DNA of 64,000 nt. Origin: Acidobacteriaceae bacterium KBS 89 (GTDB lineage: Bacteria > Acidobacteriota > Terriglobia > Terriglobales > Acidobacteriaceae). Both the position numbers and the translations under genes were made by a program. The stretch lies in contig KB906761.1 in the NCBI GenBank assembly GCA_000381605.1, positions 1-64,000 on the forward strand. Reading direction: 5' to 3'. The notes under the pieces are model-generated. The model made no database searches and was not told where the DNA came from. It saw only the letters and a list, made by a program, of their open reading frames with translations. Position 1 is the first letter of the stretch, and every line of letters begins with the position of its first letter. Of this stretch, positions 1-9,390 are shown piece after piece.

Positions 1-758
1 CAACCTTCCGTTCTGATTGGGGGGTGCTCATAAACAAACGGACCTGCCTTTTCCGTATGGCACTTAACACAGACGACGTCCCCAGCGACGCTGCTTCGCA
101 GTCCCGTCGCCTTGAAGGTACCGTGCGGATTGTGACAGTCGCTGCATTTGACCAGGCCTTCGTCGACCTTATGGTGGAAAGGCTGGGCAAATGCGGATTT
201 CACGTCAGTGTGGCAGGTATAGCAGAGATTCGGCTGCGAGACCTTGAGAAGGCTGGCCTCGCTCCCGGATTTATGAACGCTATGGCAACCCAAGCAACTT
301 ACGTCTGCAGCTCCGTGTGCCGAGCGCTCGAAATTAGGATGAGCCGCGGCATGGCACTCCAGGCACTTCTTATCGACTACTTTTGGCGTCGCTTTGTTGA
401 ACTGGAAGAGTGTTTCTAGACTGCCGCCTCCTCCCTCTACATGCTCTCTGCCCGGCCCATGGCAACTCTCGCAGGTAACGCCCTTGCCGCCATGCATCAG
501 CGCAAGGCGGGAGTGAGGATTCTCAGCGAACTTCTTGCCTATTTCACTGTGACACGTCTCGCAGGTTTCGGACCCGACAAAATCGGCGGGATTGGGAACA
601 CTTGTCTTCTTGACGTCGGCTTGTTGTTTATCTGGGGTCGCTTGTTGCTTATCTGGGGTCGCTTGCTGCTTATCGGTTGCTGCAGCATCCGCAGACACGG
701 CTTTCCAGAAGCAGAACAACGATATGACGAGCGCCACACAAAAGAGCAATCGCCTCAT
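1..758 (-). CDS. DmsE-type multiheme c-type cytochrome (3' end cut by window)
   Basis: Predicted periplasmic electron-transfer protein. I translated the minus strand from an ATG at 756-758, which has a GGAGA ribosome site about 5 nt upstream. The 252 visible residues begin with a signal peptide (about residues 1-23, hydrophobic stretch LLFCVALVISLFCFW). A low-complexity linker with DKQQATP repeats follows (29-49). Seven CXXCH haem sites are seen, near residues 66, 96, 132, 155, 179, 205 and 230. Spacing and order fit the DmsE/MtrA-like decahaem cytochromes, so about three more haems should lie beyond the window edge. Such proteins carry electrons between inner-membrane donors and periplasmic or outer-membrane acceptors. 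The partner cannot be named because the downstream genes are outside the window. Confidence 0.85.
   Translation of the reverse strand, partial: MRRLLFCVALVISLFCFWKAVSADAAATDKQQATPDKQQATPDKQQADVKKTSVPNPADFVGSETCETCHSEIGKKFAENPHSRLALMHGGKGVTCESCHGPGREHVEGGGGSLETLFQFNKATPKVVDKKCLECHAAAHPNFERSAHGAADVSCLGCHSVHKSGSEASLLKVSQPNLCYTCHTDVKSAFAQPFHHKVDEGLVKCSDCHNPHGTFKATGLRSSVAGDVVCVKCHTEKAGPFVYEHPPIRTEG
619..674 (-). repeat. 21-bp in-frame tandem repeat in cytochrome linker
   Basis: Two nearly identical 21-bp units (619-639 and 640-660) and a partial third (661-674) encode a repeated DKQQATP-type linker just after the signal peptide of the cytochrome. The unit is a multiple of three, so copy number can vary without breaking the frame. 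Confidence 0.85.
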
Positions 759-1282
759 GCGTCTCTCCGAAAAAGAGGCCTACAAAATTATTCGGAATAC
801 TTGCTCAGGGCCCACTTCGGTCGGACTTCCGGGAAAATATTGTCAGTGTTCAGATACGACGGACACACCAGCAAAATGCATTTCGACTAATGGGTTCATG
901 TTAGGTGAAGCCACTTTCCTCTAGCGATATCCGAACGTCTTTGGGGCCAGCGCCTTAACCAACGCGAACGATGCGAGGAGCTTACAGCAGCGAATTGCAA
1001 ATGTCGACTGTATGAGTCGAAAACAAATGTGAATTAATGACGAGGACAATTGTCGGACATGAATCATCCTCCTGTTTGTTCATTCTGACGCCAACGCAGC
1101 GTTGTGAAAACTAGTAAAACCACTAGGTGGCCGGTGGAGAATCCGCCACTTCCGGCCCACCTGTCATCGCGATACTTCTGCCTTCGTCAGTCAGCGCCGA
1201 TCTGGGTTCGCTGAGGCTTCGTCGCGAGAATGAATTTACTCTCAAGCAGATATTGATATTGCAGGTTCCCTGCTTCTGTCTC
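759..1282. other. Intergenic region upstream of the cytochrome gene
   Basis: No convincing gene is visible on either strand. On the minus strand there is an 8-codon reading frame at 1034-1060 (MSDNCPRH) preceded by AGGAGG. It is too short to call, but it could be a leader peptide. A GC-rich hairpin lies at 1126-1161. The segment probably holds the 3' end of the ackA transcript and the promoter of the cytochrome gene. Confidence 0.5.
1126..1161 (-). terminator. Possible terminator hairpin after ackA
   Basis: GGTGG(G)CCGG pairs with CCGGCCACC with one bulged base. It lies about 120 bp past the ackA stop codon on the minus strand. The flanking sequence has only a short T run (GGTTTTAC), so termination strength is uncertain. 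Confidence 0.35.
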
Positions 1283-2479
1283 TTATGAGACGGGCTTCAT
1301 CAATCCAAGTAGCGACCAGGTATGGCGCGCGATCATGAGTTCCTCGTTCGTCGGAACAACCCACGCTGAAACCTTGCTTTGCGCTGTCGAAATTCGCGAC
1401 TCACCGTTGGCATTCGCCTTGGTATCCAAATCCACGCCCAGCCATGAAGAAGCCTCGCAGATTCGACGGCGGACCTCTGACGAGTTCTCTCCAATACCTG
1501 CCGTGAATATAAGCGCATCGATGCCGCTCAGCACCGCCGCCAAAGCGCCGATCTCTTTCGCAGCACGATAAACGAAGTAATCCACCGCCAGACGCGCTTC
1601 GGGTTCGCGTCTCGAGAGCAGATCGCGCATGTCGTTGCTGATTCCAGATATCCCGAGCAAACCCGATTGCGAGTAAAGCATCTTTTCTACCTCTTTGGCG
1701 GTGAGCCCGAGGCTTTGAAAGAGGTATAAGACTACTCCTGGATCAAGCGCGCCCGGCCTCGTCCCCATACAGAGCCCGTCCAGCGCCGTGAAGCCCAAAC
1801 TGCTGTCAACGCTCTTCCCATCTCTCAAAGCGCACAGGCTCGCGCCGCTTCCTAGATGCGCGATGATGACCTTGCCTTTGGCAACCTCGGGGGCTACCTC
1901 CGGCAAAATGGAAGCGATGTACTCGTAGGACAGTCCGTGGAAACCGTATCGCCGCAGGCCCGATTTACAAATGCTTCTTGGCAATGGGATGAGTTCCGCG
2001 ACCTCGGAATGGCCAGAATGAAAGCCCGTATCAAAGCAGGCGACCTGCGGGACATCAGGCAGACGCTCTAAGACGGCGTCGATGGCTGCGAGATTGTATG
2101 GCTGGTGCAACGGGGCTAATGGGATAAGTTCGTGCAGGTCAGAAAGTATCTGCCGCGTCATTATCACCGGTTGGCTGTATCGTACTCCGCCGTGAACAAT
2201 GCGATGACCAACACCCAGCACCCGTGCGCCGTGCCACTTTGACCGGAGCCAGGACGCGAGTGCGTCGATGGCAGCGTGGCCGTCAGTAACACCCGCATCC
2301 AGGTTGTTGTCTGCAAGGACCACACCTTGAGCATCCTTTACAGAGAGTCGTGGCGCGATCCCGATGCCCTCAATCTGGCCACGCGCGGCGATTCGCCAGT
2401 CTTTTTCGTTGGGTCGCTGGAAGACACAAAACTTCAGACTCGACGACCCGGCATTAAGCACAAGTGCGTGATCGTCCAT
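1283..2479 (-). CDS. ackA: Acetate kinase
   Basis: Cytoplasmic enzyme that converts acetyl-phosphate and ADP to acetate and ATP (reversible). The 398-residue length is normal for the family. Hallmarks are seen in order: NAGSSSLKF at the N terminus (phosphate-binding fold), GHRIVHGG, the HLGSGAS segment and TAGIGENS near the C terminus, all typical of the ASKHA superfamily. The ATG at 2479 has AGGAG six nt upstream. That Shine-Dalgarno sequence overlaps the stop codon of the upstream phosphate acetyltransferase gene (gap 9 bp), so the two genes are almost certainly one operon. With phosphoketolase upstream, its likely job is ATP formation from acetyl-phosphate. Confidence 0.96.
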   Translation of the reverse strand: MDDHALVLNAGSSSLKFCVFQRPNEKDWRIAARGQIEGIGIAPRLSVKDAQGVVLADNNLDAGVTDGHAAIDALASWLRSKWHGARVLGVGHRIVHGGVRYSQPVIMTRQILSDLHELIPLAPLHQPYNLAAIDAVLERLPDVPQVACFDTGFHSGHSEVAELIPLPRSICKSGLRRYGFHGLSYEYIASILPEVAPEVAKGKVIIAHLGSGASLCALRDGKSVDSSLGFTALDGLCMGTRPGALDPGVVLYLFQSLGLTAKEVEKMLYSQSGLLGISGISNDMRDLLSRREPEARLAVDYFVYRAAKEIGALAAVLSGIDALIFTAGIGENSSEVRRRICEASSWLGVDLDTKANANGESRISTAQSKVSAWVVPTNEELMIARHTWSLLGLMKPVS

Positions 2480-2488
2480 GTGTAACTC

Positions 2489-3421
2489 CTATGGATTCTT
2501 TCGACGGGCATGTGCGGCCAGCATCGCTACAGCACAGCTGGCAATTCGCGCCCGCACGCTATCGGCCCGGCTGGTCAAGATGATCGGTACTCTCGCGCCA
2601 AGGACCAAACCCGCACTGTCGGCATTGGTTAGGAAGCTTAGTTGTTTCGCGAGGATATTTCCCGCTTCGAGATCGGGCGCCAGGAGGATGTCAGGATCAC
2701 CAGCGACGTCGGACTGAATGCCTTTCGTTCTGGCGGCCTCCTTGCTGATCGCGTTATCGAACGCCAGGGGTCCCTCCAAAGTGGCGCCTGTAATCTGCTT
2801 TCGTTCGGCCATCTTGCAAAGGGCGGCTGCATCTATCGTTGATGGCATCTTTGAAGTTACGGTTTCGACCGCAGCCAGTATTGCAACCTTGGGTCTTTTC
2901 AGACCGAGCGAGATCGCGAGGTCTATGGCGTTCTGGCAGATGTCTGCCTTGTCTTCCAATGTGGGGGAGATATTGATCGCGCCGTCAGTGATGATCAGGA
3001 TCTTATGGTATGTCGGAACATCCATCACGAAGACGTGACTGATCCGCCGGCCGGTCCGCAGTCCTCCTTCGCGGGAGACGACTGCCGCCATCAGTTCGTC
3101 GGTGTGCAGGCTGCCCTTCATCAGAAGTTCTGCCTGCCCAGTGCGAATCAATTCGACGGCCTTAGCCGCGGATGCGTTGCTGTGCGGAGTGTCCACGATT
3201 TGGTAGTCGGTGAGGTCGATTCCCGCGGATTTAGCCGTGGCCGCTATCTTGTCGCGCGGCCCGACCAGGATGGGAACGATGATTCCAAGCTTCGCTGCCT
3301 CGACCGCACCGGACAATGCAGACTCCTCACACGGATGCACTACCGCTGTTGGAATCGGCTTCATATTCTTGCAGGTCACCAACATCTGCTCGTATTTTCC
3401 AGTTCCGGTTTGGCGGGTCAC
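2489..3421 (-). CDS. pta: Phosphate acetyltransferase (short, PtaS-like form)
   Basis: Transfers acetyl between acetyl-phosphate and CoA. The 310-residue protein corresponds to the phosphate acetyl/butyryltransferase domain found at the C terminus of bifunctional enoyl-CoA hydratase/Pta proteins. The hydratase half is absent. Recognisable segments include PTAVVHPCEESAL, LMKGSLHTDELM, ISHVFVMDVPTY, ITDGAINI and GPLAFDNAIS. The start is GTG at 3421 with GGAG eight nt upstream; no ATG fits as well. It lies between phosphoketolase (230 bp upstream) and acetate kinase (9 bp downstream), which argues for acetyl-phosphate as its substrate. Phosphate butyryltransferase activity cannot be excluded from sequence alone. 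Confidence 0.9.
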   Translation of the reverse strand: MTRQTGTGKYEQMLVTCKNMKPIPTAVVHPCEESALSGAVEAAKLGIIVPILVGPRDKIAATAKSAGIDLTDYQIVDTPHSNASAAKAVELIRTGQAELLMKGSLHTDELMAAVVSREGGLRTGRRISHVFVMDVPTYHKILIITDGAINISPTLEDKADICQNAIDLAISLGLKRPKVAILAAVETVTSKMPSTIDAAALCKMAERKQITGATLEGPLAFDNAISKEAARTKGIQSDVAGDPDILLAPDLEAGNILAKQLSFLTNADSAGLVLGARVPIILTSRADSVRARIASCAVAMLAAHARRKNP

Positions 3422-3651
3422 CCTTGCAGCTCCTGCGCCCCTCGTAAAGACGACGCGCGAGCTGTGGGGCCGGTTTTCTTAGGAAAAACGATAGGACGAT
3501 TGCGATAGCGATCCCGAACAACAGGGGTGTAAACGCTGGCAGGCATAGCTCAACACCTCATTAGCTTCAGCAGTTGCCGACTCACTTGTGGATATATGGC
3601 CAAGTGCAGCAAGGAACAAAGCTCACCTGCGAATAACGTACCGACCTTGTT

Positions 3652-6072
3652 TCAGCCCGGCCAAGTCCATTGATCTACCTCAGGCTTATCTATGCCGTGC
3701 TCGTAAGCGTAGTTCTGGCAGTCGATCTGCATATTGCGCAGTATTTCTTTAGCATGGGCGCCAGCCACTTGCAGTGCGGGCACCCGGTCAATAACGTCGA
3801 TTGCCAGGCTAAAACGATCGATCTGGTTCTGGATCGCCAAATCGAGCGGCGTGTTGATGTTTCCTTTTTCCTTGTATCCGCGCACGTGCAGGTTCTTGTG
3901 ATTGGTACGTCGGTAGGTCAAGCGGTGAATCAACCAGGGATAACCGTGAAAGTTGAAAATGATAGGTTTGTCTTTGGTGAACAAGCTGTCGAAGTCCCTG
4001 TCCGACAGGCCATGGGGGTGTTCCGTTGAGGGGACGAGTCTGTAGAGGTCCACGACGTTAACGAAGCGGATCTTGAGATCGGGAAAGTGCTCACGAAGCA
4101 GCATTACCGCGGCGAGCGCCTCCTTCGTTGGAATGTCACCCGCACAAGCCATCACCGCATCAGGTTCCGTGCCATCGTCGTTGCTCGCCTTCCGCCAGAT
4201 GCTGATGCCCTTTGTGCAATGCGCAATAGCCTCGTCCATGGTCAGGTACTGCAGGTGCTTCTGTTTGTCGGACACAATAACATTGATATAGCCCGTGCTC
4301 TTAAGACAGTGATTGGCGACACTCAGCAGGGTATTTACGTCGGGAGGCAGGTAGATCCGACAAACATCCGGGCTCTTGTTGACCACCAAGTCGAGGAATC
4401 CCGGGTCCTGGTGGGTGAAGCCGTTGTGATCCTGGCGCCAGACAGTGGAGGTAATCAGCAAGTTGAGCGACGACACGGGTGCACGCCAGGTTAGCTCCGC
4501 AGAGCTTGCGAGCCACTTAGCATGCATGTTGAACATGGAGTCGATGACGTGGACAAAAGCCTCGTATGTAGAGAAGAAGCCGTGTCGGCCTGTCAAAAGG
4601 TAGCCTTCAAGCCAGCCTTCCAGGGTGTGCTCGGAGAGCATCTCCAGGACTCTGCCGTCTGGAGACAACTCGCCTCCGTCGGCATCTTCCGGCAGGTAGT
4701 CGGCTAGCCACAGTTTCTTGCTCACTTCGTAGATTGCATCGAGCTTGTTCGACGTGTTTTCGTCGGGCCCGAAGACCCGAAAGTTACTCGGATTTTGGCG
4801 CATGATGTCGCGCAGAAATCGACCGAGTGGACGCGTGTTCTCAGCCGCAATTTGCCCTGGCTTTTCCAGTTGGATCGCATAGTCCCGGAAGTCAGGCAGC
4901 CGCAGGGCTTTCCGCAGCAAACCCCCATTGGCATGAGGATTGGCGCTCATTCGGCGTGTACCTGTGGGGGCAAGTGTCCTCAGCTCTGGGATCAGCCGGC
5001 CGCTTTCATCGAATAATTCCTCCGGCCGGTAGCTGCGCAGCCAGTCTTCCAACAACTTCAAATGGGCGGGATTCTCCCGTACGCCGGCCAGGGGTACCTG
5101 GTGGGCGCGCCAGGAACCCTCAACTTTGTGGCCATCCACTTCTTTCGGGCCGGTCCACCCCTTCGGGGTGCGGAGCACGATCATGGGCCAACGCGCCCGG
5201 CTGGGTTTGCCGCTAGCTCGGGCCTCTTGCTGAATGCTGCGAATCTTTAATACGCAGTCCTCAAGAGTGCTCGCCATTTCCTGATGCATCAACTCCACAT
5301 CATCGCCCTCCACGAAATGCGGTTCCCACCCGTAACCTGTGAATAGGCTCTCCAATTCCTCGTGGGGTACGCGCGCGAGGAGCGTAGGGTTATTGATCTT
5401 ATAGCCGTTCAGATTGAGGATCGGCAGCACAGCGCCGTCGCGAATGGGATTCAGAAATTTGGAAGAGTGCCAGGAGGTGGCTAATGCCCCGGTCTCTGCT
5501 TCGCCATCACCCACCACGACCGCCACAAGAAGGTTGGGATTGTCAAAGGCAGCTCCGAAAGCATGGGAGATGCTGTAACCCAACTCGCCCCCTTCATGGA
5601 TCGAGCCCGGGGTTTCGGGAGTGCAGTGGCTACCGATACCGCCTGGGAAAGAGAACTCCTTGAAGAACGCGCGCATTCCTTCTTTGTCTTCGCTCTTGGC
5701 TGGGTAAATCTCCGAATAGGTACTCTCCAAATAGACCGGCCCTAGGACGCCCGGAGCTCCGTGGCCAGGTCCAGCGAGGAAGATGGCGTCGAGATCGAAT
5801 TTGTTGATAAGACGATTGAGGTGAACATAGGCAAAGCTCAGAGCAGTACTTGAACCCCAGTGACCCAGTAGTCGATTCTTAATGTGCTCCGGCTTCAGCG
5901 GTTCGCGAAGCAGAGGGTTGTCGCGGAGATAGATCATGCCCGCGGCGAGGTAATTGCAGGCTCGCCAATAGGCACCTATCTTGCGAAGTTCCTCGACAGA
6001 TAGTGGGTGCGTGGTATTTGGGCTGACCCCGCCAATCTTTGGTGCATTCACATTCGTAAGTGTTGCTCCCAT
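3652..6072 (-). CDS. xfp: Phosphoketolase (xylulose-5-P / fructose-6-P)
   Basis: Thiamine-diphosphate enzyme that splits xylulose-5-phosphate or fructose-6-phosphate with phosphate to give acetyl-phosphate and glyceraldehyde-3-P or erythrose-4-P. I place the start at the ATG at 6070-6072 (MGATLTNVN), four nt after GGAGGAG, giving 806 residues, the usual family length. The frame stays open 52 codons further upstream, but that extension is basic, unlike the family, and has no ribosome site. Visible signatures are GPGHGAPG, the TPP-binding GDGEAETG, HCTPETPG, and the C-terminal FNFHGYPWLIHRL. The genes for acetyl-phosphate use (pta, ackA) follow on the same strand. glgP is divergent, so fructose-6-P from glycogen is a reasonable feedstock. 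Confidence 0.96.
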   Translation of the reverse strand: MGATLTNVNAPKIGGVSPNTTHPLSVEELRKIGAYWRACNYLAAGMIYLRDNPLLREPLKPEHIKNRLLGHWGSSTALSFAYVHLNRLINKFDLDAIFLAGPGHGAPGVLGPVYLESTYSEIYPAKSEDKEGMRAFFKEFSFPGGIGSHCTPETPGSIHEGGELGYSISHAFGAAFDNPNLLVAVVVGDGEAETGALATSWHSSKFLNPIRDGAVLPILNLNGYKINNPTLLARVPHEELESLFTGYGWEPHFVEGDDVELMHQEMASTLEDCVLKIRSIQQEARASGKPSRARWPMIVLRTPKGWTGPKEVDGHKVEGSWRAHQVPLAGVRENPAHLKLLEDWLRSYRPEELFDESGRLIPELRTLAPTGTRRMSANPHANGGLLRKALRLPDFRDYAIQLEKPGQIAAENTRPLGRFLRDIMRQNPSNFRVFGPDENTSNKLDAIYEVSKKLWLADYLPEDADGGELSPDGRVLEMLSEHTLEGWLEGYLLTGRHGFFSTYEAFVHVIDSMFNMHAKWLASSAELTWRAPVSSLNLLITSTVWRQDHNGFTHQDPGFLDLVVNKSPDVCRIYLPPDVNTLLSVANHCLKSTGYINVIVSDKQKHLQYLTMDEAIAHCTKGISIWRKASNDDGTEPDAVMACAGDIPTKEALAAVMLLREHFPDLKIRFVNVVDLYRLVPSTEHPHGLSDRDFDSLFTKDKPIIFNFHGYPWLIHRLTYRRTNHKNLHVRGYKEKGNINTPLDLAIQNQIDRFSLAIDVIDRVPALQVAGAHAKEILRNMQIDCQNYAYEHGIDKPEVDQWTWPG

Positions 6073-6524
6073 GACTCCTCCATATCGCATGCGCCCTTGT
6101 GCGCCTCGTTGCGCGTTGCTGGATCGCTCGCCTTGTCCGATCGCCGAGTTAACACGATGTCCCTGAGAAACGTGTAACCGACGAAGGTTAGAAAGCCAAC
6201 TGGCCCGGCGTACTACGGCAAGCGACACGTGACGTCCGGGGCTTTCGATACGATCGTGGAAGTAAGGATGAAGGAGTTTTGGAAGAACAGCAACTGCCAG
6301 AAATACTAGGGCGCCAATGCAAACATAGACCTACTGTAAATTTCTTTTTTTAAACTCTTGAATTGGAACCGCAGAGCTTGCTTTTCATCGAATAAAGTTT
6401 CAGTATTGAGTCCCTGTGAGGGATACGGCAACGCCGAACCGTACGCAGCGATGGTGCGGTCTGCCCTCTATACGGACCGCGTCGTCCGCGTTGAGAATTG
6501 CAAATCCTACTTGCCAGGTTAAAC
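6073..6524. other. Divergent promoter region between xfp and glgP
   Basis: About 450 bp with no supportable gene. It must hold the promoters of the two divergent carbon-metabolism genes. An A/T-rich stretch at about 6335-6360 is the least GC-rich part and a plausible promoter site. I could not identify a clear -35/-10 pair or an operator. Confidence 0.5.
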
Positions 6525-9014
6525 ATGCCGAAACTGCCAACTCTAGAGCCGACAGTACAGATCGAGGACGATCGCACAGCAATCAGCGTGGAAGCACTGA
6601 GAAGGGCCGTACTGGATAATCTTTTCTACATTGTGGGAGCGAGGCAGCAGGGGGCGAGTGATCAGGAGTTCTTTACAGCGGTTGCATATACAGTACGCGA
6701 CCGCTTATTGGCGCGATGGCTGGCGACTTGGGATTGTTACAAAAAGCAGGACGTCCGTGTCGTGTGTTACCTATCAGCCGAGTTTTTGATGGGTCCGCAT
6801 CTTGCAAATAATCTCCTCAACCTCCAGATCGAAGGGTCGATGCGCCAGGCAGTCTCTGCTTTGGGCCGCGATTTCGATCAGATTTTGCAGCAGGAGTCCG
6901 AACCGGGACTTGGCAATGGCGGCCTGGGTCGGCTGGCAGCCTGTTATCTCGATTCCATGGCAACCTTGGGAGTCCCTGCTATCGGATATGGAATGCGTTA
7001 TGAGTTCGGCATTTTCCATCAACAGATCCGAAATGGCTGGCAGGTAGAGCTCACGGATTATTGGCTCCGATATGGGAATCCCTGGGAGATCCGGCGGCCG
7101 CATGAAGCGGTGGAAGTGGGCTTCGGTGGTTACACCGAAACCGGGACTGACTCAGCTGGGATTTACCGGGTGCGCTGGGTTCCGGCTTCAGTCGTCAAAG
7201 GCATTCCATACGACACTCCCATTTTGGGGTACCGCTCAGGGATCGCCAACGATCTGCGGTTATGGAAGTCCGAAGCTACCGATTCGTTTTATTTCGACCG
7301 CTTCAACAGCGGTGACTATCAGGGCGCGGTCGCAGGCAAAACATTTGCGGAAAATATTTCGAAAGTCCTGTATCCGAATGATGAAGAGATTCAGGGCAAA
7401 GAGCTTCGCCTTCAGCAACAGTACTTTTTCACTTCATGTGCCCTACAAGACATGATAAGGCTGCATCTGCGGGTCGGCAGGTCAATTGAGACTTTTCACG
7501 AAAAGTGGGCAATTCAGCTGAATGATACACATCCCTCCATTGGTGTCGCGGAGCTCATGCGGCTACTGCTTGACGAGCACGGACTGAATTGGGAGAACGC
7601 GTGGGAGATCACGTCTCATTCTTTCAGCTATACCAACCACACACTGCTTCCGGAAGCGCTCGAGCGTTGGACGCTGCCGCTATTCGCCGCGCTTCTTCCC
7701 CGGCACCTCGAAATTATCTGCGAGATCAATACGCGCTTCTTAAACGATGTACGTAAGCATTGTGACGGCGACGAAGGAAGGATCTCACGGATGTCACTCA
7801 TCGACGAACAAGGTGAGAAATACGTGCGCATGGCGAATCTGGCATGTGTGGGGAGCCATCGGATCAATGGTGTCGCTGCACTACATACGGATTTGTTGGA
7901 GAAGGAGGTTCTGCGCGACTTCTATGAATTGTGGCCGCAAAAATTCATTAATGTGACGAACGGAGTGACGCCGCGGCGCTGGCTCGCGGTGAGTAATCCA
8001 GAACAGGCGGCTCTGATGACTCGACACATAGGAGACGCGTGGATCGGCAACCTGGAGGAACTAAAGCGGCTTGAAGCATTCGCCGAAGATGCTGCCTTTC
8101 GCGCCGATTGGCGCAAAGTTCAGCACAGTGTCAAGGTCCGGCTGTCGCAATACATATCAGAAGTAGTGGGAGTTTCAGTCGATCCCGCTTCCATGTTTGA
8201 CGCTCAGGTCAAGCGAATCCATGAATACAAACGGCAGCATTTGAATGTGCTCCACATCCTTACTCTGTATTTCCGTTTGAAGCACAAACCCGACGTCGAA
8301 ATAACGCCGCGAACGTTCTTGTTTGGTGGCAAGGCAGCGCCGGGATACATGATTGCCAAACTGATCATCAAGCTCATCAATTCAGTGGGCGAAATCATAA
8401 ACAACGATCCGGACGTAAAGGATCGTTTGAAGGTAGTCTTCCTCCCCGACTACAGCGTTTCTCTTGGGCAGAAAGTCTATCCGGCTGCGGACCTTAGCGA
8501 GCAAATATCGACTGCGGGCAAAGAAGCTTCTGGAACTGGAAATATGAAGTTTGCCATGAACGGAGCGCTGACGATTGGGACCCTTGATGGAGCCAATATT
8601 GAGATCCGGGACGCTGTAGGCCATGAAAACTTTTTCTTGTTCGGCCTTACCGCAGATCAGGCTCGGTCGAGGCTGTCAGAGGGGTATCGTCCCCGATCGA
8701 TCTATGAATCGAACCCGTTCCTTCGCGAAGCCATCGACAGCATTGCCTCAGGCCAATTCTCGGATGGTGATCGCGGCCTTTTTCGTCCACTGCTCGATCA
8801 GCTGCTCGAAAGCGATCCGTATCTCCTCTTTGCCGACTATCAGTCGTATGTCGATAGCCAGGATCGGGTGAGTGATACCTACCGCAACCAGGAGACGTGG
8901 TCTAAGATGGCAATTCTGAATGCCGCAAGGATGGGGGAGTTTTCCTCCGATCGGTCGATTCGCGAATACAGCCAAAGTATCTGGCGAGTGCAGCCCATCA
9001 CAGGCTTGCCTTAA
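6525..9014 (+). CDS. glgP: Glycogen/starch/alpha-glucan phosphorylase
   Basis: Releases glucose-1-phosphate from the non-reducing ends of alpha-1,4-glucan; PLP-dependent, cytoplasmic, GT35 family. The protein is about 829 residues from the ATG at 6525; a TTG 27 nt upstream is possible but has no ribosome site. Diagnostic segments are SEPGLGNGGLGRLAACYLDS, IQLNDTHPS, RIHEYKRQ, and the PLP-lysine region EASGTGNMKF followed by NGALTIGTLDGANIEI. Length and motif order are complete. It is divergent from the phosphoketolase block. A GlgE/TreS glucan-synthesis cluster lies about 44 kb downstream, so the window encodes both making and breakdown of alpha-glucan. Confidence 0.96.
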   Translation: MPKLPTLEPTVQIEDDRTAISVEALRRAVLDNLFYIVGARQQGASDQEFFTAVAYTVRDRLLARWLATWDCYKKQDVRVVCYLSAEFLMGPHLANNLLNLQIEGSMRQAVSALGRDFDQILQQESEPGLGNGGLGRLAACYLDSMATLGVPAIGYGMRYEFGIFHQQIRNGWQVELTDYWLRYGNPWEIRRPHEAVEVGFGGYTETGTDSAGIYRVRWVPASVVKGIPYDTPILGYRSGIANDLRLWKSEATDSFYFDRFNSGDYQGAVAGKTFAENISKVLYPNDEEIQGKELRLQQQYFFTSCALQDMIRLHLRVGRSIETFHEKWAIQLNDTHPSIGVAELMRLLLDEHGLNWENAWEITSHSFSYTNHTLLPEALERWTLPLFAALLPRHLEIICEINTRFLNDVRKHCDGDEGRISRMSLIDEQGEKYVRMANLACVGSHRINGVAALHTDLLEKEVLRDFYELWPQKFINVTNGVTPRRWLAVSNPEQAALMTRHIGDAWIGNLEELKRLEAFAEDAAFRADWRKVQHSVKVRLSQYISEVVGVSVDPASMFDAQVKRIHEYKRQHLNVLHILTLYFRLKHKPDVEITPRTFLFGGKAAPGYMIAKLIIKLINSVGEIINNDPDVKDRLKVVFLPDYSVSLGQKVYPAADLSEQISTAGKEASGTGNMKFAMNGALTIGTLDGANIEIRDAVGHENFFLFGLTADQARSRLSEGYRPRSIYESNPFLREAIDSIASGQFSDGDRGLFRPLLDQLLESDPYLLFADYQSYVDSQDRVSDTYRNQETWSKMAILNAARMGEFSSDRSIREYSQSIWRVQPITGLP

Positions 9015-9249
9015 GGTACAGAGGGATGGGTGTACCGGAACATCCGTTACACATTGGACCGGGGACATCCGTTACGAGTCCCTTGCGGAGAGAACCGTGA
9101 ATCCTATGACATTGCTTACAAGTGCTTGAAGGCTGTGGCTCGGCCGGCGACCGGTCGGGCTAACGTCGTTGGACGACGATGGAGCACAGCCAGTATCAAT
9201 TTGCGATTCACTGCGGAAACGGTACAAGTGAAGCTTTCAGCGCGGAGTC
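9015..9249. other. Non-coding, decayed DNA with IS-end-like repeats
   Basis: Directly after the glgP stop the 11-bp sequence ACATCCGTTAC occurs twice, at 9040-9050 and 9065-9075, each with a CCGG just upstream. Paired short repeats like these resemble the ends of some insertion sequences, but no transposase frame remains. No intact gene is seen. Confidence 0.4.
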
Positions 9250-9390
9250 CCGCACGATAGTTCCTCTCCAAAAGCTGCCTACTTATGAGGTGTCAGCACT
9301 CTGGGAAAGATGCCACTCCTTCGCAGCCTTGCTGAAGTTGAGGGAGTCCCGACAACCCGGAATCGATGGAGTTTTGAAGCTCTCGATCAT
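9250..9390 (-). pseudogene. LysR-family regulator N-terminal remnant
   Basis: The minus strand from an ATG at 9390 reads a short peptide containing NFSKAAKEWHLSQSA. This aligns residue for residue with the LysR helix-turn-helix consensus (NFTxAAxxLHxSQPA). The frame stops at a TAA after 35 codons. A second frame beyond it continues with SRQLLER, like the helix that follows the HTH in LysR proteins. No effector domain remains. The ATG overlaps the TGA of the TolC remnant (ATGA). The family call rests on one motif, so it is tentative. Confidence 0.45.

Noticed and set aside
1034..1060. 8-codon minus-strand frame with AGGAGG
   Set aside because: Too short to call; mentioned only in the description of the gap.
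3430..3540. Hydrophobic minus-strand segment before pta (LLFGIAIAIVLSFFLRKPAP), like a transporter C terminus
   Set aside because: Too short, and no continuous frame upstream; it may be a remnant of a membrane transporter, but the evidence is thin.
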